NCBI GenBank assembly: GCA_038373885.1
Contig: JAWZYV010012516.1
Location: 124,001-188,000 of the forward strand
Direction of reading: 5' to 3'
Origin: Cheiracanthium punctorium
Taxonomy: Eukaryota; Arthropoda; Arachnida; Araneae; Cheiracanthiidae
Length of the DNA stretch: 64,000 nt
In this document: one piece after another, positions 10,600 through 22,917 of the stretch
How positions within the stretch are numbered: position 1 is the stretch's first letter
Layout: each line of letters begins with the position of its first letter
Notes under the pieces: model-generated
What the model saw: only the letters and a program-made list of their open reading frames with translations
Told to the model about the DNA's origin: nothing
Databases searched by the model: none
Program-made: the position numbers and the translations under genes

Positions 10600-12590
10600 A
10601 GGTAAATGCGGCAAAAATATTTACTTGTAAGATATGAAGAATATTTTCAAGGCGCTCGATATTGCAGATACATTTTAAATATATTTAATTTAAATTCAAT
10701 AGCAGCAAAGTTTTATAATTTTTACAATATAAAGGTTAAATATCAACTTTCTACTTTTTACCAATACTAGCTTTATTCCCAGTGTAATATTGAGTAAATA
10801 TTAACCAAAAAAATTAAAAATGGTATAAAGTTATGTTAAAGTAATTACTTATCCATATTGAATATATTTCCAATGTATATCAAATACTATAAATGCATTT
10901 TAAATATATCTGAGGCAAATATTAACTTTGCTACTTTGTACGAAGTTACATTTGATACATTTGACGAAGTTACAGTTGATCTTTGTTTTCAATTTTTTTT
11001 AACAATATTGAGTTAACATTAAAAAATTTATCAATTGAGGACTACTTCAAAAATATTTCCAATACAACCCTATATTAAGAATATATTTTTTTGTATGTTA
11101 AATTCAGTGGAAAAGGTATATTAGTATAGTCATACGTAAAGTATAATGTTATTTTGAGAATTTATCAGACCTAAATGCTAATTTTTACCAATATTGGAAT
11201 TTTATTTACCAATATTGGAAACTGTTTATTCTCAATGTGTTCACTTACTACTTTGTAATATTATTGGTTTTTGATATCAATGTTTTCACAATATTGAGTT
11301 AATATTTAAAAGTTCATTGGTAGTGAGACTGCTTCAGAAATATTCTCAATATATAATTAATATATCAACAGAGGCTCAGAGAGCCAAGTCGGGGCCCCGG
11401 GGATAAAATCTTTTGGGTCCCTTTGCTATCCAGAAATCCTTTTGATGTCATATTAGATCAATCATTTATTCCTTATTAAAATTATTAATCATTTAAAGAA
11501 ACTTTAAATTGATAGTAATTGGAAAATAGTTAATAGAGAATTCAAATTATTAATTTAAAAGAGTATATACTTTAATGAATATCCATGCTCTAAAAAATAC
11601 CAACATTTTGTTTTGAAGGTTTCGTCACTTCCATAGAGAAACTGTATTTGAAACGTTAACAGTTTTGCATGGCATGTTTCCTCAGTATTGAAAAATTAAT
11701 ATTTTTTATTCATACTTCCATGCAAGCAGGCAGCCAAAAAAATTTCAGAAGGCCAAAAAAGTGGAAATTTCAAAATTTCTCATAGGAAGTCTTTAACATT
11801 TTGTTAAGGAAAATTCAAAATTTCGGAGGTTGAGTGGGCCCATAGTCTCTCCTCTGGCTATAACCTTTCCTCCACTATTTAACAATGATTTCATGTTAAA
11901 TAAATCTTTTCTACTTTTAGTCATCGCAAACCGTTGAATAACACCATCAATGTCTACTTTTCTATTAAAAGAAGACTCTATCACTAACAGTCCTCGTTTT
12001 TGTCAAGTTGGTGGTTTATGCTCTAGCTGGCTTTTTGTAATTTCATTCAAAAATTAATTTTGAATCATCCCTGGACATAATCTGAATTTGGACTTTTTTT
12101 TTACAAAACTGACAACACACAATTAAGAATTAAGTATCATATAAACAGCAAAAGCGGGGCCCCTTCACAAGCTGAGGCCCTGGGGATTTTTCCCCTGCTC
12201 CCCCTCCCTCTCTGCGCCACTGTATATCAATACACACTTCATACGTTAATTAAAATTTTACATATAATAATAACATTTTGAGCATATATCAGGGCTAAAC
12301 TCTAGTTTTTACCAATACTGGAAGTGGTCTTTACTCTCAAAGTATTCACATATTTGTAAATTTTAATAATTAAAAGTAATTAGTACTTAATAATATTGGA
12401 AATATTTCTAATATACACTCAATATTATTGATAAATTTCAAATACTTTAAGATTCAATAGTATTAAAATTTGACTTCAAATGGGCAAAATATTAAATTTA
12501 TAATATTGGATTTTATTTTCAATGAATTCACAAGATTGGATAAATATTGATGCTATATAGAAAATATCTTTTAATGTTTGCCAAATATTT
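10600..12590 (-). repeat. AT-rich 'AATATTGG' dispersed repeat, copy 3 (inverted, interrupted)
   Basis: The reverse complement reads collinearly with copies 1 and 2 (for example attgaatttaaattaaatat, aaaatgtatctgcaatat, gtaattacttt). Boxes such as taccaatattgg occur repeatedly. The copy is split by the 854-bp hAT element at 11369-12222, so it predates that insertion. Confidence 0.65.
11369..12222. mobile_element. Non-autonomous hAT element with perfect 8-bp TSD
   Basis: 854 bp flanked by identical octamers tatatcaa (11361-11368 and 12223-12230). The left end CAGAGGCTCAGAGAGCC and the inverted right end CAGTGGCGCAGAGAGGG form the terminal inverted repeat. An 8-bp duplication with CAG-type ends is diagnostic of hAT. 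Internal ORFs are short and show no hAT dimerisation or zinc-finger motif, so it is probably a deletion derivative moved in trans. Confidence 0.85.
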
Positions 12591-12629
12591 AAAAAATAAT
12601 AATAATCAATGCTGTTACCAGATACATTC

Positions 12630-12654
12630 ATATATATATATATATATATATATA
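12630..12654. repeat. (AT)n microsatellite
   Basis: Uninterrupted AT dinucleotides between copy 3 of the AT-rich repeat and the next MITE. Confidence 0.95.
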
Positions 12655-12729
12655 TTTATTTATAAGGAATTATTTTAATTTTCCCAAAATAGTGATAGCC
12701 AGAAGCAAGGCATATGCAAGGAATAAATC

Positions 12730-12878
12730 CAGGGCCGTACCCAGACAAAAATTTCAGGCAGGGTCCAAAGCGTGGAAAAGGCAGAATTTTTCACAAAAGG
12801 ACGTCATTATTATTATTTTATTAACAAAAATCAATTTTTTTGGGAGGGGGGAGGGTCCGGACCCTGGATACGGTCTCG
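12730..12878. mobile_element. hAT-type MITE
   Basis: 149 bp with ends CAGGGCCGTACCCAGAC and, inverted, CGAGACCGTATCCAGGG. Flanking octamers aataaatc and aataatca are alike if a one-base slip is allowed. It carries a G-rich tract next to the right end, as do most MITEs here. Confidence 0.65.
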
Positions 12879-12889
12879 AATAATCACCC

Positions 12890-13170
12890 TATAAAAAGTG
12901 GCGGTCACTCTTAAAAAGGGTCATAGCTCACTCTTGATCAGAGCGCTCCACTCTTTAAGGGATGGCGTGCTGTCACCCTTTCCTTAGAGTGAGGCACTCT
13001 TTCCCGGAGTGGGTTTTTGAATTCTCACTCCTAGTCCAGAGTCAGAAATGTCACTCTTCAGAATAGTGATTTCTCACTCTATGGAGGTTGGCTGATTTTT
13101 GTCACGAAGGTAGGGTGATATATCACTCCTCAGCACTGGTTTTTCACTCTTGATTATTAAGAGAGTACTG
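12890..13170. repeat. CACTCTT motif island
   Basis: CACTC(T/C)T-type heptamers recur at 12906, 12929, 12948, 12995, 13026, 13052, 13075, 13124 and 13145. Inverse forms (gagtgag, gagtggg, agagtc) lie between them, at spacings of about 20-50 bases in otherwise non-repetitive, CpG-richer sequence. It is neither a tandem repeat nor a simple palindrome. The function is unknown. Confidence 0.55.
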
Positions 13171-13588
13171 TTTCCCCCCTTTTACAAAGCCAGCACGTGC
13201 ACATTGACCATTAAAAAAGTCCCCTTATACCCTGCAGCGTACGGCAATCGGACTCGAGTCTGCGCTGTCCTTAAGTCTGCTGAAAATTCTCTTCGGGAGA
13301 AACAGAGAAATGAGAAGCAAATTCCAATTCATAGCAATCCCTCAAAAATTAGGAAATTTGTTTTCATAACATTGTATTTCTCTCAAATTACCGCAAATTA
13401 ATCCAATAATCTACTTTAAAAAAATATATGTGTAAATGCCTATGTTTGTATGTATGTTTGTATACATACAAATAATTATTAAGTAAGGCACAAACAGTAT
13501 TAACTCAAACATAATATTCCCCATAAGAAAAAAAAAAGTATATCAGTAGAATCAGAGGGCCAAACAGCATGAAAAACAGCAATGTGAA

Positions 13589-13591
<3 letters not shown>

Positions 13592-13629
<38 letters not shown>
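13592..13629. repeat. (AT)n microsatellite
   Basis: About 19 AT units. The small hydrophobic ORFs overlapping it are translation artefacts. Confidence 0.95.
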
Positions 13630-13634
<5 letters not shown>

Positions 13635-13639
13635 AAATA

Positions 13640-14450
13640 GCTAAACTTACGTAGTATGGAATCCTAAGTAATTCATCGAGCAAGTGATAGCAGATAATAA
13701 CAACTAAAAAACTGGAACTAAGAGTAAAAATTGGAAATCCAGTGGCTATAAATATTGTAAAAAACAGAGCTATCAAAGCTAAAGAATAGTGGGAAAACAA
13801 GCCAGGGGAGAACATGTGGGCTTAATCCTAACTTCATGAACCCAAACAAAGATGTGGAGATGGAATGGAAAATTGAAAGGGAATACTCTATTATCAAGTA
13901 CCACCATACCAACATTTCAATTTAAAAGAAAAACAAAAATAGCTACGTTCCTGCAGGTTACCTGATAAAAGGAGTCGTTTTTCGTAACCTGGGGCTACGA
14001 CCATAGCTATAAGGAAAAAAAAACCTACGTGGAAGGCGAACCAAACATGGAAGTCAAAGCTCAGTGATGTAGCCAATACTAGAAATCGATGCCAACAGAA
14101 AAAATTAAGTGACATAAATTAAAAAAAAAATATACAGCTAGAGCCAAGGAGTAAAAAGATAGAGAAAGAAAGCGAGAGAAGATCAAGAAGAAGAAGTAGG
14201 GAAAAAAAAAACCACAGACTAAATTGCTGCCAAAACCATGTAGTTAATTCATCAATAAATCCAGAAAATGGATGGGAAAAAAAATAAATAAAACAATTAC
14301 TCTAGTATAATAAACCTATGAGCAACATAGTACAGGCTTTAATAGCTAAGAAGTACTAAGGAAATGTGGTAAAAAAAGAATTATGGGGGAAAAACTATTG
14401 AAATTAATAATAATAATACACATGTATTAATTGTTATTAGTGCTAATATT
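13640..14450. other. No feature identified
   Basis: A-rich on the plus strand. Overlapping minus-strand ORFs (13591-14115) are Phe/Leu-rich and lack family motifs; I treat them as chance. The stretch may be further decayed sequence of the retroelement that begins at about 14.6 kb. Confidence 0.4.
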
Positions 14451-14599
14451 ATTCTATGATATATATGTAAATTTGCACTTAGTAGGGTTTATATTTGGTA
14501 CAGTAGAGCAAAAAATAAAAATTACACCTGAAATAGAATAAGTACCAGTAATCAACAATTCTACAGTGTGTTTTTTTAAATAAATTTTTTGTATACAAT

Positions 14600-15270
14600 A
14601 TATAGATATATATTTTATGAGTTTTTTAAAAAAATATTTTTGAATTTGAAAGAACCAAAAACCAACCCCATCCTCACCATCCAATAATCTAATTCGGACA
14701 TAGAGTTCCATTTATTACATATTGGATATATTATTGATTTTAGAAATCTACCAGGATATTTATATTTAAGAGCTGTTTTATATAGGTACGTTAAGTTATT
14801 GGCCTTAAAACTATTGGTACATAGACACTCTCTTCTATATTTATGACTGGTGATTATATTTCTAAAAACATATATGTGCATTCATGAAGTAAAATGAGTG
14901 AAAGCATTAACATGAAAATTAAAATTATCTCTTTTATTAAATATATTGAATGATAGACTCTTATCATCATTAATTTTAAGTTGTAAGTCTAAAAAGCTTA
15001 TTAATCTATTATCATTAGGATTTTTAATTAATTCTAGGGCTGAATGGCAAGCTATTGGTAAATTGTCTGAATCACTATAATTATTGTCAGTAGCTATTGT
15101 AATTATGTCATCATATAAGAGATTGATTATTGTAATTTTGTTCATAATTATGTACATATTAGGTCAGCTAAGGAACTAGAATTAGAACCACCCTAAGGCA
15201 TTCCTAAAATTTGCTTATATAACTTATTATTTTGCATAATGTAATTATTATAAACTATATATGTACTATT
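14600..15270 (-). pseudogene. Penelope-like reverse transcriptase relic
   Basis: Reading down the minus strand from about 15230: GMPLGGSNSSSLADLI matches the 'G(I/M)P(L/M)G..SS..LADL' block of the reverse transcriptase palm. LLYDDIITI follows at the place of the catalytic YxDD box. About 45 residues later comes ISFLDLQLKI, then a FNIFNKRDNFNFHVN-type stretch and a run resembling FRNIITSHKYRRECLCT. This order is typical of Penelope-like and related reverse transcriptases. The reading crosses frame changes and the frame ends by about 14600, with no endonuclease seen, so the copy is truncated and dead. The superfamily call is from memory of family motifs. Confidence 0.6.
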
Positions 15271-15299
15271 TTTTATTACTTTTACTTTTTTATTTATTT

Positions 15300-15665
15300 T
15301 TTAATTATTTAATTTTTGTAATTTTTTAACTTTCGAAAGCTAGCAACTGGTAATTTTTTCTCTTCTTTTGGAAACAGTATGAATATTCTATGTGTCTTCA
15401 AGCCATGCCTTCATGCTTTCTGCCATACGGCCTCCATTTTTGTTTTTGATAACGGGATAGCCCCTCGTAGTTACATATTTACCTTTCTTTATGCGAAGTA
15501 ACTACATTAAATCCTGTTATTTTGGTAGTAAGTATTTGGTTCGTGGGACCTGACGAGTATAGCCGATGCTTACTACCCTTGTTTTACGTACAATTCCATT
15601 TCATTTTTCAACTCTACCACTGTTCGGATATTCTGTTTAATGGATATATCTAGTACTTATACCTT
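15300..15665. other. Unique-looking stretch with a 9-bp hairpin
   Basis: ggtagtaag (15523-15531) can pair with cttactacc (15569-15577) across a 37-base loop containing the sequence tgacgagtatagccg. It lies just upstream of the reverse transcriptase relic and may be part of it. The bases needed for a hammerhead core are not all present. Confidence 0.35.
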
Positions 15666-15768
15666 TTAGGATACGATTTTATGTTCATTGAATATATTAG
15701 AATACCATAACTGATGTATGAATGATTCCTTGATTCGTAAGTTTAGCCATTTTACTGTATGTACATAT

Positions 15769-15804
<36 letters not shown>

Positions 15805-15809
15805 GCACA

Positions 15810-15857
<48 letters not shown>

Positions 15858-15860
15858 CAT
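15769..15860. repeat. Compound (TC)n-(AC)n-(AT)n microsatellite
   Basis: About 12 TC units, then CA units broken by two G substitutions, then about 15 AT units. The minus-strand ORF across it is low-complexity. Confidence 0.95.
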
Positions 15861-15869
15861 ACTTTATAT

Positions 15870-17170
15870 TCAATAAATTGACTTTTAGAGTAGATTATCA
15901 AAAGTAATTGAGATCTAAATCATATGTATAAGTAAATAAGTATTAATCTGTATATGGATAATATTTCTCGTTCTTTGTAACTGTAGTCACATAGATATCA
16001 TCTTCCGTAAAAAATAAATTATAGATTTCTTGATTAAAGTATAGCTGTTTGCAAGATATTTACATAGATATTTAAACGTAACATGGAAATTATATTCTTT
16101 TACCGACATCTTGTACACATTCTATTCAAAAGATGTGATTAATTTTTCTTATACCAGCATCACATCGTTTTAGTACTTAACGAATCAACAACTGTTGCCA
16201 AATCTGTCATGAGAAATTAAAGCAAAACCATCAGTTTATTAGAATAATTATAAGGGCGCATTTTTTTTTATGAAAAACTTCCAAAGAAACCTATGATTGC
16301 CTTTTATTAGAAGCCATTAAAATAATCAAATGCATCACTCTATAATGCTGGTAATAATAGCGATTCTTGTCAATTTATTAAAGGAGATAAATATATTTCA
16401 CTTATTTATTCCTTTTTGCAAATAATTAATTTATCTAGTAATATTTTTTGTATTATAGCACGCATACACGAGGGGCATCAGTCTACGGTGGTATGATTGC
16501 CGGACGGCATCTAATAAATAGAATAGATAGTAGATGAAAATATGAGAGATGTTGTAGGAAGGAAGAGGGACGCTTAAAAAATATTTCTAGTTAATTTTTA
16601 GTAGGACACTAAATATTTTATAGTCCTTACGAGAAAAATATTTTTCTAACCTTGTATATAATAAAGAATAAACTTAATCTGCTTCTCGCATGTGAGGATT
16701 TTAAGATTTTTCTTCCTTCAAATGTACTCTGTAAATTGAGGTTTTTTTTAAAAACAGATAATATGAAGCTAAACTAACAAATACCAATGAGGAGCTTCAA
16801 AACAATGATGCAAGATCGTCCTGAACGTTATTTTGAGGCTTTCGATTAGTCATTGACTTAGCTTCGAGTAATTTTAATCATTTCCTAAACTGAAAAATTA
16901 GATAAAAGCTTAAATTTCCAGAACAGTTCAGAACTTTAAGAGAATGTTCAGACCCGTCTCACTACACTAGAGGCAACTTTTCACGAATAGGAGAGCAGTA
17001 AACTCTTCTACTTATAAAACAAGTGACTAAATATCCATGGCAAGCATGCCGAAAAGTATTCACGTTTTCTAACTTTTGCTAAAAAATTAAGATAAAAAAA
17101 AATTATAATTATTAATATTATTATCCATGGGAAGTTGTAGGAAAAGAAATTTATTTTAGAAGTAGCTAAT
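15870..17170. other. AT-rich, nothing identified
   Basis: No exon with supported splice sites, no bounded repeat and no RNA gene was seen in this 1.3 kb. Confidence 0.5.
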
Positions 17171-17177
17171 AATTATC

Positions 17178-17395
17178 TAACCCCCCCCTCACATTTTCAG
17201 CATACATTTAGTTTTTTAATCTTTAACAATAAATATTTAATCGAATTTTCTACAAAATAATGTTATCAGTAAAGTTTGAATGAACATTTTAAGCGAAAAT
17301 GGATATATTTTTGAGTAAAAATGAGAATTTTTAAAAAACATGTATCACTACTTGCTCTTTGGTTTTCTCGCCACCCCCCCCCCTTGCAAACGCTG
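17178..17395. mobile_element. End-less fragment of the 26.8-kb hAT MITE family
   Basis: Collinear with the interior of 26817-27151: cccc run, tttttcagcatac, atcgaattttct, gtttgaatgaacattttaa, aaaaacatg.atcactacttg, tttctcgcc, gcaaacgct. Both terminal inverted repeats are missing, so it cannot be dated by its target site. Confidence 0.8.
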
Positions 17396-17399
17396 AGTT

Positions 17400-18400
17400 A
17401 ATTAAATTATTCCCAATTTTATTCAATACTTTGTGTTACAATCTACCCTAAAATATTATAATTTCTGGTTACATTTTGACGCATAAAATTCTAAAGAAAA
17501 TAAAAAAAAAAATGCTGAGATGCACAGACTTACTGAGAGGTTGAATCCTTTCCGAAATTTCTTTCGAAAAAATGAACTAGTTGCTTGCCTGTAAACCACA
17601 ATTTTGTCCTTGGCAGAAGAAATATTCCCTTCTTTTACTAAATTTTGAATTCACCATTGTAAGTAATCTATCTGACCGATGTTGTCCGTTTCTAACCAAA
17701 CAAATTTTTAATTTAACTCAGTAGGAATTTTTTTGCGCACATCTTACAATTTTTTCAGCCCACCTTATCGGTAACAGATCACCGAACCTTAACGAGACTG
17801 TCTGTTAAACTTTTGTTTATGTCCTCCAAGAACGTTTATAATTGTCTTTCCTCTCTCTCCTGTTAGTCATATGAGTAAAGTTAACCCCTGACAACTATTA
17901 GGTGGAAGGTCGGAGTTGAGAAGGTTTGGGGACCCTCTCTTTACCTATAACTTGTTGCAACACAGTTACAACAAGTTAGCAATTTTTGGTTGCAGCACAC
18001 CTGGTGAATCGCTGTTTTGGCGATTTACTGAGAGAGTGATAAAGTTTAACGTGTTGGTTCGTTTGACTTTAAAAAGATGCCACCGTGTGTAGCATCTCAA
18101 GGACTTTTATTTTGAAAATTTTTAGAGATAACTTATTGCACTGAAAGTAATTGACTAAGTTCAAAATGAAGCACCGGTAATTGAAAGTCTTTAATCGTGT
18201 TAAACATATTTATGCATAGCTGTAATTTTAAAATCATTTTATGACTTTCTTAAAATATTTCTAAGCTTAAAATATGTTCTCATGCATTGCTAGTCCATAA
18301 TCATCTGAAATCGGTAATATTTCTAGTTTCCTCAGAATAAACCATTAAAATGTCTCTCAATAATAATTATGAAGCAGTTCTATCTCTAAATTTCATCTAA
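17400..18400. other. No gene identified; one small hairpin
   Basis: taacttgtt (17948-17956) and aacaagtta (17970-17978) form a 9-bp stem with a 13-base loop. Otherwise nothing supportable. Confidence 0.5.
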
Positions 18401-18404
18401 ATGC

Positions 18405-18557
<153 letters not shown>

Positions 18558-18938
18558 CGAAATGTATAGAAAAGAGTAGCGAATAATTAATAGTTAACTG
18601 AAATATATTTTTAAAATTTCATTTCATAAAAAAGGGGATGAAGCTTCTTTTAAAATATATTATAATTTTTTTCTAAAACGTGATTGATTGTTTTGAGAAA
18701 ATTAAATTTGTTCTTGCTTGAAAACTAAATTTGTTTTTGAATTGTAGCGGACTTAATAAATTTCAGAAATATGTATTCTGTTTAATTTCCACGTCAAAAA
18801 CGTATAATTATGATAATACTTGTAAAACAAGGATACAGTTTAACTATCTGCAGCTTATATACCAGAGCGTTTGGGACATTGGAACAGTTTGAAAATAGAA
18901 GTCTTTATCCTAAAATCAATTAGTCTATGTGCTGTGAC

Positions 18939-19017
18939 TAGGGTTGATTTGCAAGACTTAACGGAGGTCTGAAGTTGTTAGAGACGAGATAGGTTTTTCT
19001 CTCGCAAGCCATCCCTA
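18939..19017. mobile_element. Short 'TAGGGATG' hAT-like MITE with 7/8 TSD
   Basis: 79 bp. The left end TAGGGTTGATTTGCAAG and the inverted right end TAGGGATGGCTTGCGAG match well. Flanking octamers are gctgtgac (18931-18938) and gctgtgat (19018-19025). The same family is seen at 29.78 and 32.4 kb and, decayed, at 25.1 kb. Confidence 0.75.
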
Positions 19018-19568
19018 GCTGTGATAGTCAATAAAATCTTTCTGTAGTTTAGTTATAAAACATACAACATAGTTTAGAAAAATTTTGTGCGTTACAGATT
19101 TTGTTTAAGTCGTCTTAGTCAGTGGAATTTGAATAATTATTAATGCATTGTATTTGAAGAATTTTTCCTCGTTAATTTTATTCCTATAACAATGATAATA
19201 CATGTTTGTGAAAAATAAGAGATAATAAAAATACTTATATAAATTTTAATCTATAATTGTATAACGACAGTTTTTTTTTCGCCGTACTTTTTTGTAGTGA
19301 CTAACATAATGTTATCGTGAAACTATAATTCAAAAACGTTGAAAATTTAGAGGTGTTTAAAAAATAAAAACTTTTTTAAGCAGATTTAAAATGAAATTTT
19401 GAGAACAGGAGAATCAATGTTTCCTATGGAAGAAAACCGAGTTGATAAAGCTCTAGTTAATAAAGTGTATTTTACTGTGAAATATGAGACGATTTTTCCA
19501 GTAAGTGTTTTGAATGAATCATTATAAAATGAAAAATCAAATTCTTTTTATTTCTTTTCTTTTTCATT

Positions 19569-19570
<2 letters not shown>

Positions 19571-19622
<52 letters not shown>

Positions 19623-19624
19623 TG
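19571..19624. repeat. Poly(T) followed by (GT)n
   Basis: About 39 T residues then seven GT units. It could be the reverse-transcribed tail of an old retroposon, but no body is recognisable beside it. Confidence 0.9.
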
Positions 19625-19861
19625 AGAGTGTGCGTGATATTAAAAAGAAGTAATTTCAACCATATTAAAACAGTAGTTTTGCCTTGCTGTCCTTTTGTTT
19701 GTTTGGCTTTCTCATTAATTAAAGCAATTTTCTTCTGATTACTTTTTTGTAGAAATTTTTGTTACATTTTAATCAAATAGCTTAAAGTATTACTCGAAAG
19801 TTTATAAAATTTACTGCTTTTTTTTTTTTTTTTTTAAATGAAATACGGAAAACGCTTTTAA

Positions 19862-21357
19862 CCCATTAGTGCCCGTATTTTTTCATCGCATTTATCCAAT
19901 TATCCAATTTATTTTTCATCGCATTCTCCAATTTACGTTGATGCCTTGAACTGAACTGATACATAAATATCCTTACATTTGTGGGGTATGAAGAATGTAT
20001 TTATTTTTCTAAAAATATAAATAAAAGAGTGAAAGAATCCCATTTTAACTAATTATCGCTGAATATTTTGTAGAAATACCAGGAACCAAAGCCCCTAGAC
20101 ACGCTACGCTCGCTTTTCGTATGAGGCATTCAGCCCCTAGTAAGGCTTATTCGTAAAAAAGGCATAATTGACAAAACCCAAAGACTGGATCTCATATAAT
20201 GTTACCGAGCTACTTATTCCTTGGTTCTTGCATGCTCCTTGGAACAACTTCACGCTATTGCGTATTTGCCATCCTTGCATATTTGCCATCCATGGAGATT
20301 TTTCATAATTTGACGACTTACGTATACGTATAATTAATAATTATTTCTAAGAAAACAGTGCTTCATTTTTTTTTTCTTTGATATAAAATACGGAACAACT
20401 ATTATAGGGCGACTTTTCATTATTTGGCGATTTACACATGCTCATAACCAATAATCATTGTTCACGTAAGGTTGCCTTGAAAATAGCTATCCATACATTT
20501 ACATACATAAATCCTTTGCAAATTAGTTTATTTAGCATCGCGAAATATATCATCTCGCCGCGTGGGAAATATCCAAGCTGTACTTGATATAATGGCATAG
20601 TTAACGTCGCCACATATTTCTACCGGTGGCAAATACCCAAGCTGAACCTAACCGTCATTACTATAATATGCATTTGAATCATTTTTCATTTTTAAAATAC
20701 TGGGGGCTAACATTTTGGAACACTCACAGCATTTAGATTCACCTTGCTTCAGATAGTGTTTTTCAAGATCGTACCTGATGCCAAAATGGCGCTTTTTAAA
20801 TCAGTTACAATTATTATTAGAAAAAGTATTAGAAAAACGAATTGGCGTCAATTTTAAACCCCTGTTATCAAAGAGAACTTACTATTTGAAAATTGTGAAC
20901 TTAGTGTAACACACTTTGACTTATTTATTTCACTTACTTTTTAATTTGGCGTAAAAGGGGTGTAATTTTACTTCATGCTTGTTAATTTTACGCAGGAATC
21001 GCTTTGTTGCAAAGACATGAATGATTTTATGCATGCAAAAACTTCCAAGCCTGGGAACCAGTATATTAATTTTTTCAGTTTTTTATTAATATCTTCCAAA
21101 ATAATTGGAATTTCGAAATTTAAGTCAGCTTATCAGCTTCCCCGGAGTTTTCCGAATCTGTGAAAACCGTCGTCGAAACTCAAATCCCCCACGGTTTCGG
21201 AGAAGATAGCAGAACAAGCTTTTGACAGCGGCGGTGGCAGTGGCCGTTACTGTTTTTTAGAATAGAAATAAAATTTATTATGCGAGGAATTAGAATAGGA
21301 AAATAAATTAATGTTTAAGTATTTTTGCGACCGTTTTTAAAATAGGGTGTTCATGGG
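19862..21357. mobile_element. TTAA-bounded piggyBac-like non-autonomous element
   Basis: 1,496 bp flanked by TTAA at 19858-19861 and 21358-21361. Left end CCCATTAGTGCCCGTATTTT; inverted right end CCCATGAACACCCTATTTT. A TTAA target with CCC-starting ends is the piggyBac signature. Inside, diverged repeats such as 'catnatttg(a/g)cgacttac' (20.30 and 20.42 kb) and 'atacccaagctgaac'-like boxes (20.57 and 20.63 kb) recur. No DDD transposase domain is visible; small ORFs inside are not convincing. Confidence 0.7.
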
Positions 21358-21635
21358 TTAAAAAGTGGATAAAACTATGTCTAAAAATGTAACTGTGAAT
21401 TATTAATAGACTTTCAGATAAAATGCTGTTTTAAATATTTCGTTACATAAATGGCTGTTATACTGTTTAGATTGGAGATTTCCTGATTTCGTCCTTACTC
21501 GTTTAAAATTATCTGTTAATAATAACAATAATGTAATAATAATAATAACAACAACAACTGCGAATTTTAATATTGCTGATGCGTGCAAGCAACCACAAAA
21601 AAATAAGAAGAATTATGATAAATATTTGGCCCCAA

Positions 21636-21816
21636 CAGTGGCCGACCTTATAGCGCTCTCAACTGCGAGACGGAAGGCGCCTAGTTCAAACGCAGGCCAC
21701 GTCAGCAGACCTAACCGTTCGGAATTTTCCGCCTTTTTCTGCAAAACTTTGCGTAAATACGGGTTAGGATCCCTTAGGAAGACCCCCAAGGAGGGCACCC
21801 CCCCCCCGTCGGCCTA
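21636..21816. mobile_element. GC-rich short element with inverted ends
   Basis: Begins CAGTGGCCGACC; its inverted right end is CTAGGCCGACGGGG. The shared GGCCGAC core and the C run near one end resemble the hAT MITEs. The interior is clearly more GC-rich than its surroundings and open in both strands, but without family motifs. No matching octamers flank it. Confidence 0.45.
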
Positions 21817-22010
21817 GATTCCTCGAGTATAGAATCGGCCATAATCCCGTTAACAATCAAACATTCAATAAGTATTAATTTATATAGTAAATATTAATTT
21901 AATATGAGAAAACAAATTCACTATAGGCTATGCCGGTATAGCCATCTCTGGCTGGAATTTTATCTGTGACCATACTATAATAAGATGATAATCGTGGGGA
22001 AAAAGTCAAT

Positions 22011-22220
22011 AAATTCAACGAAATTCGGCTGATTCAACAAAAATTTTACTTTCAAGTAAATAACTCAATAGCAAATTATTTCGTTGTTTTACCTAAACGC
22101 TTTGTTGTGTCTTAACAGAAATTTCTTTGGGTAAATAAAACATTTTGTTGAATTAATTAAATAGTTGTAATTCAGCAAAATTATTAAGTTAAAATAGCAC
22201 CAACACCATTTGTTGAATAA
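22011..22220. repeat. ATTCAACAAA motif island
   Basis: attcaac(g/a)aa near 22013 and 22032 and the inverse ttgttgaat(t/a)aa near 22145 and 22210, with further ttgttg boxes between. Resembles in layout the islands at 12.9 and 29.1 kb, but with a different motif. Confidence 0.45.
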
Positions 22221-22917
22221 AACATTTTTTTATTTTTTTATTTTTCTCCCGTCTAAAAGAATAAAAGTGCACCCAAACTTTGTATGGTTTTTATTTGGCG
22301 ATGCTTTTAATTTGGCGGCAACTGTATGTTCCAGCAAACTTCTAGTATATGCTTTTTCTGTGATATTGTGGTTGTCACACATTGCAGCAGTGTATATCTT
22401 CCTAAAAATATATCCGTTTCGTTTAGGGATGTTGAACACATGACCTCTGTAGAATAGGGGATAGAGACAATTTGAATCTGTTCTGGGGAATAACGAAAAT
22501 ACGAAAATAAAATGTCAGGTAGCCCCTTTTGATTAATGGGCAAAGTACTCTCGGTTTGCAGACATCGATTTACAATGTTTCGAGCAATCCTAATAGAATT
22601 TTCATGTCATCGTGGAAGGAGATTATTATAAATCAAGACACACAAAATTTATTGCATTTTCTTTTTTCCTTGCAGTTTCTGTTTATTTGATGCTGATTGA
22701 GTCCGATAAAGGTTTTCATATATTTATTTGATTTTTGTTAGGGATGCACCGAATTCCATATTTTGCCGAATAACGAATGCCGAATATTCGGTTAAAATTC
22801 TAACCGAATCGGTTAAAACCTCTTTTAAACTGTAGTAAACTTTGATTGCAATGATTAATTGAATTAGTTTTTTCTTAAACAATATTTCATATGAAAAAAC
22901 ACTCAAAATACTGGTGT

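Noticed and set aside
15523..15577. Second hammerhead ribozyme around tgacgag
   Set aside because: The GAAA segment and a proper stem II are missing; only a 9-bp outer stem exists.
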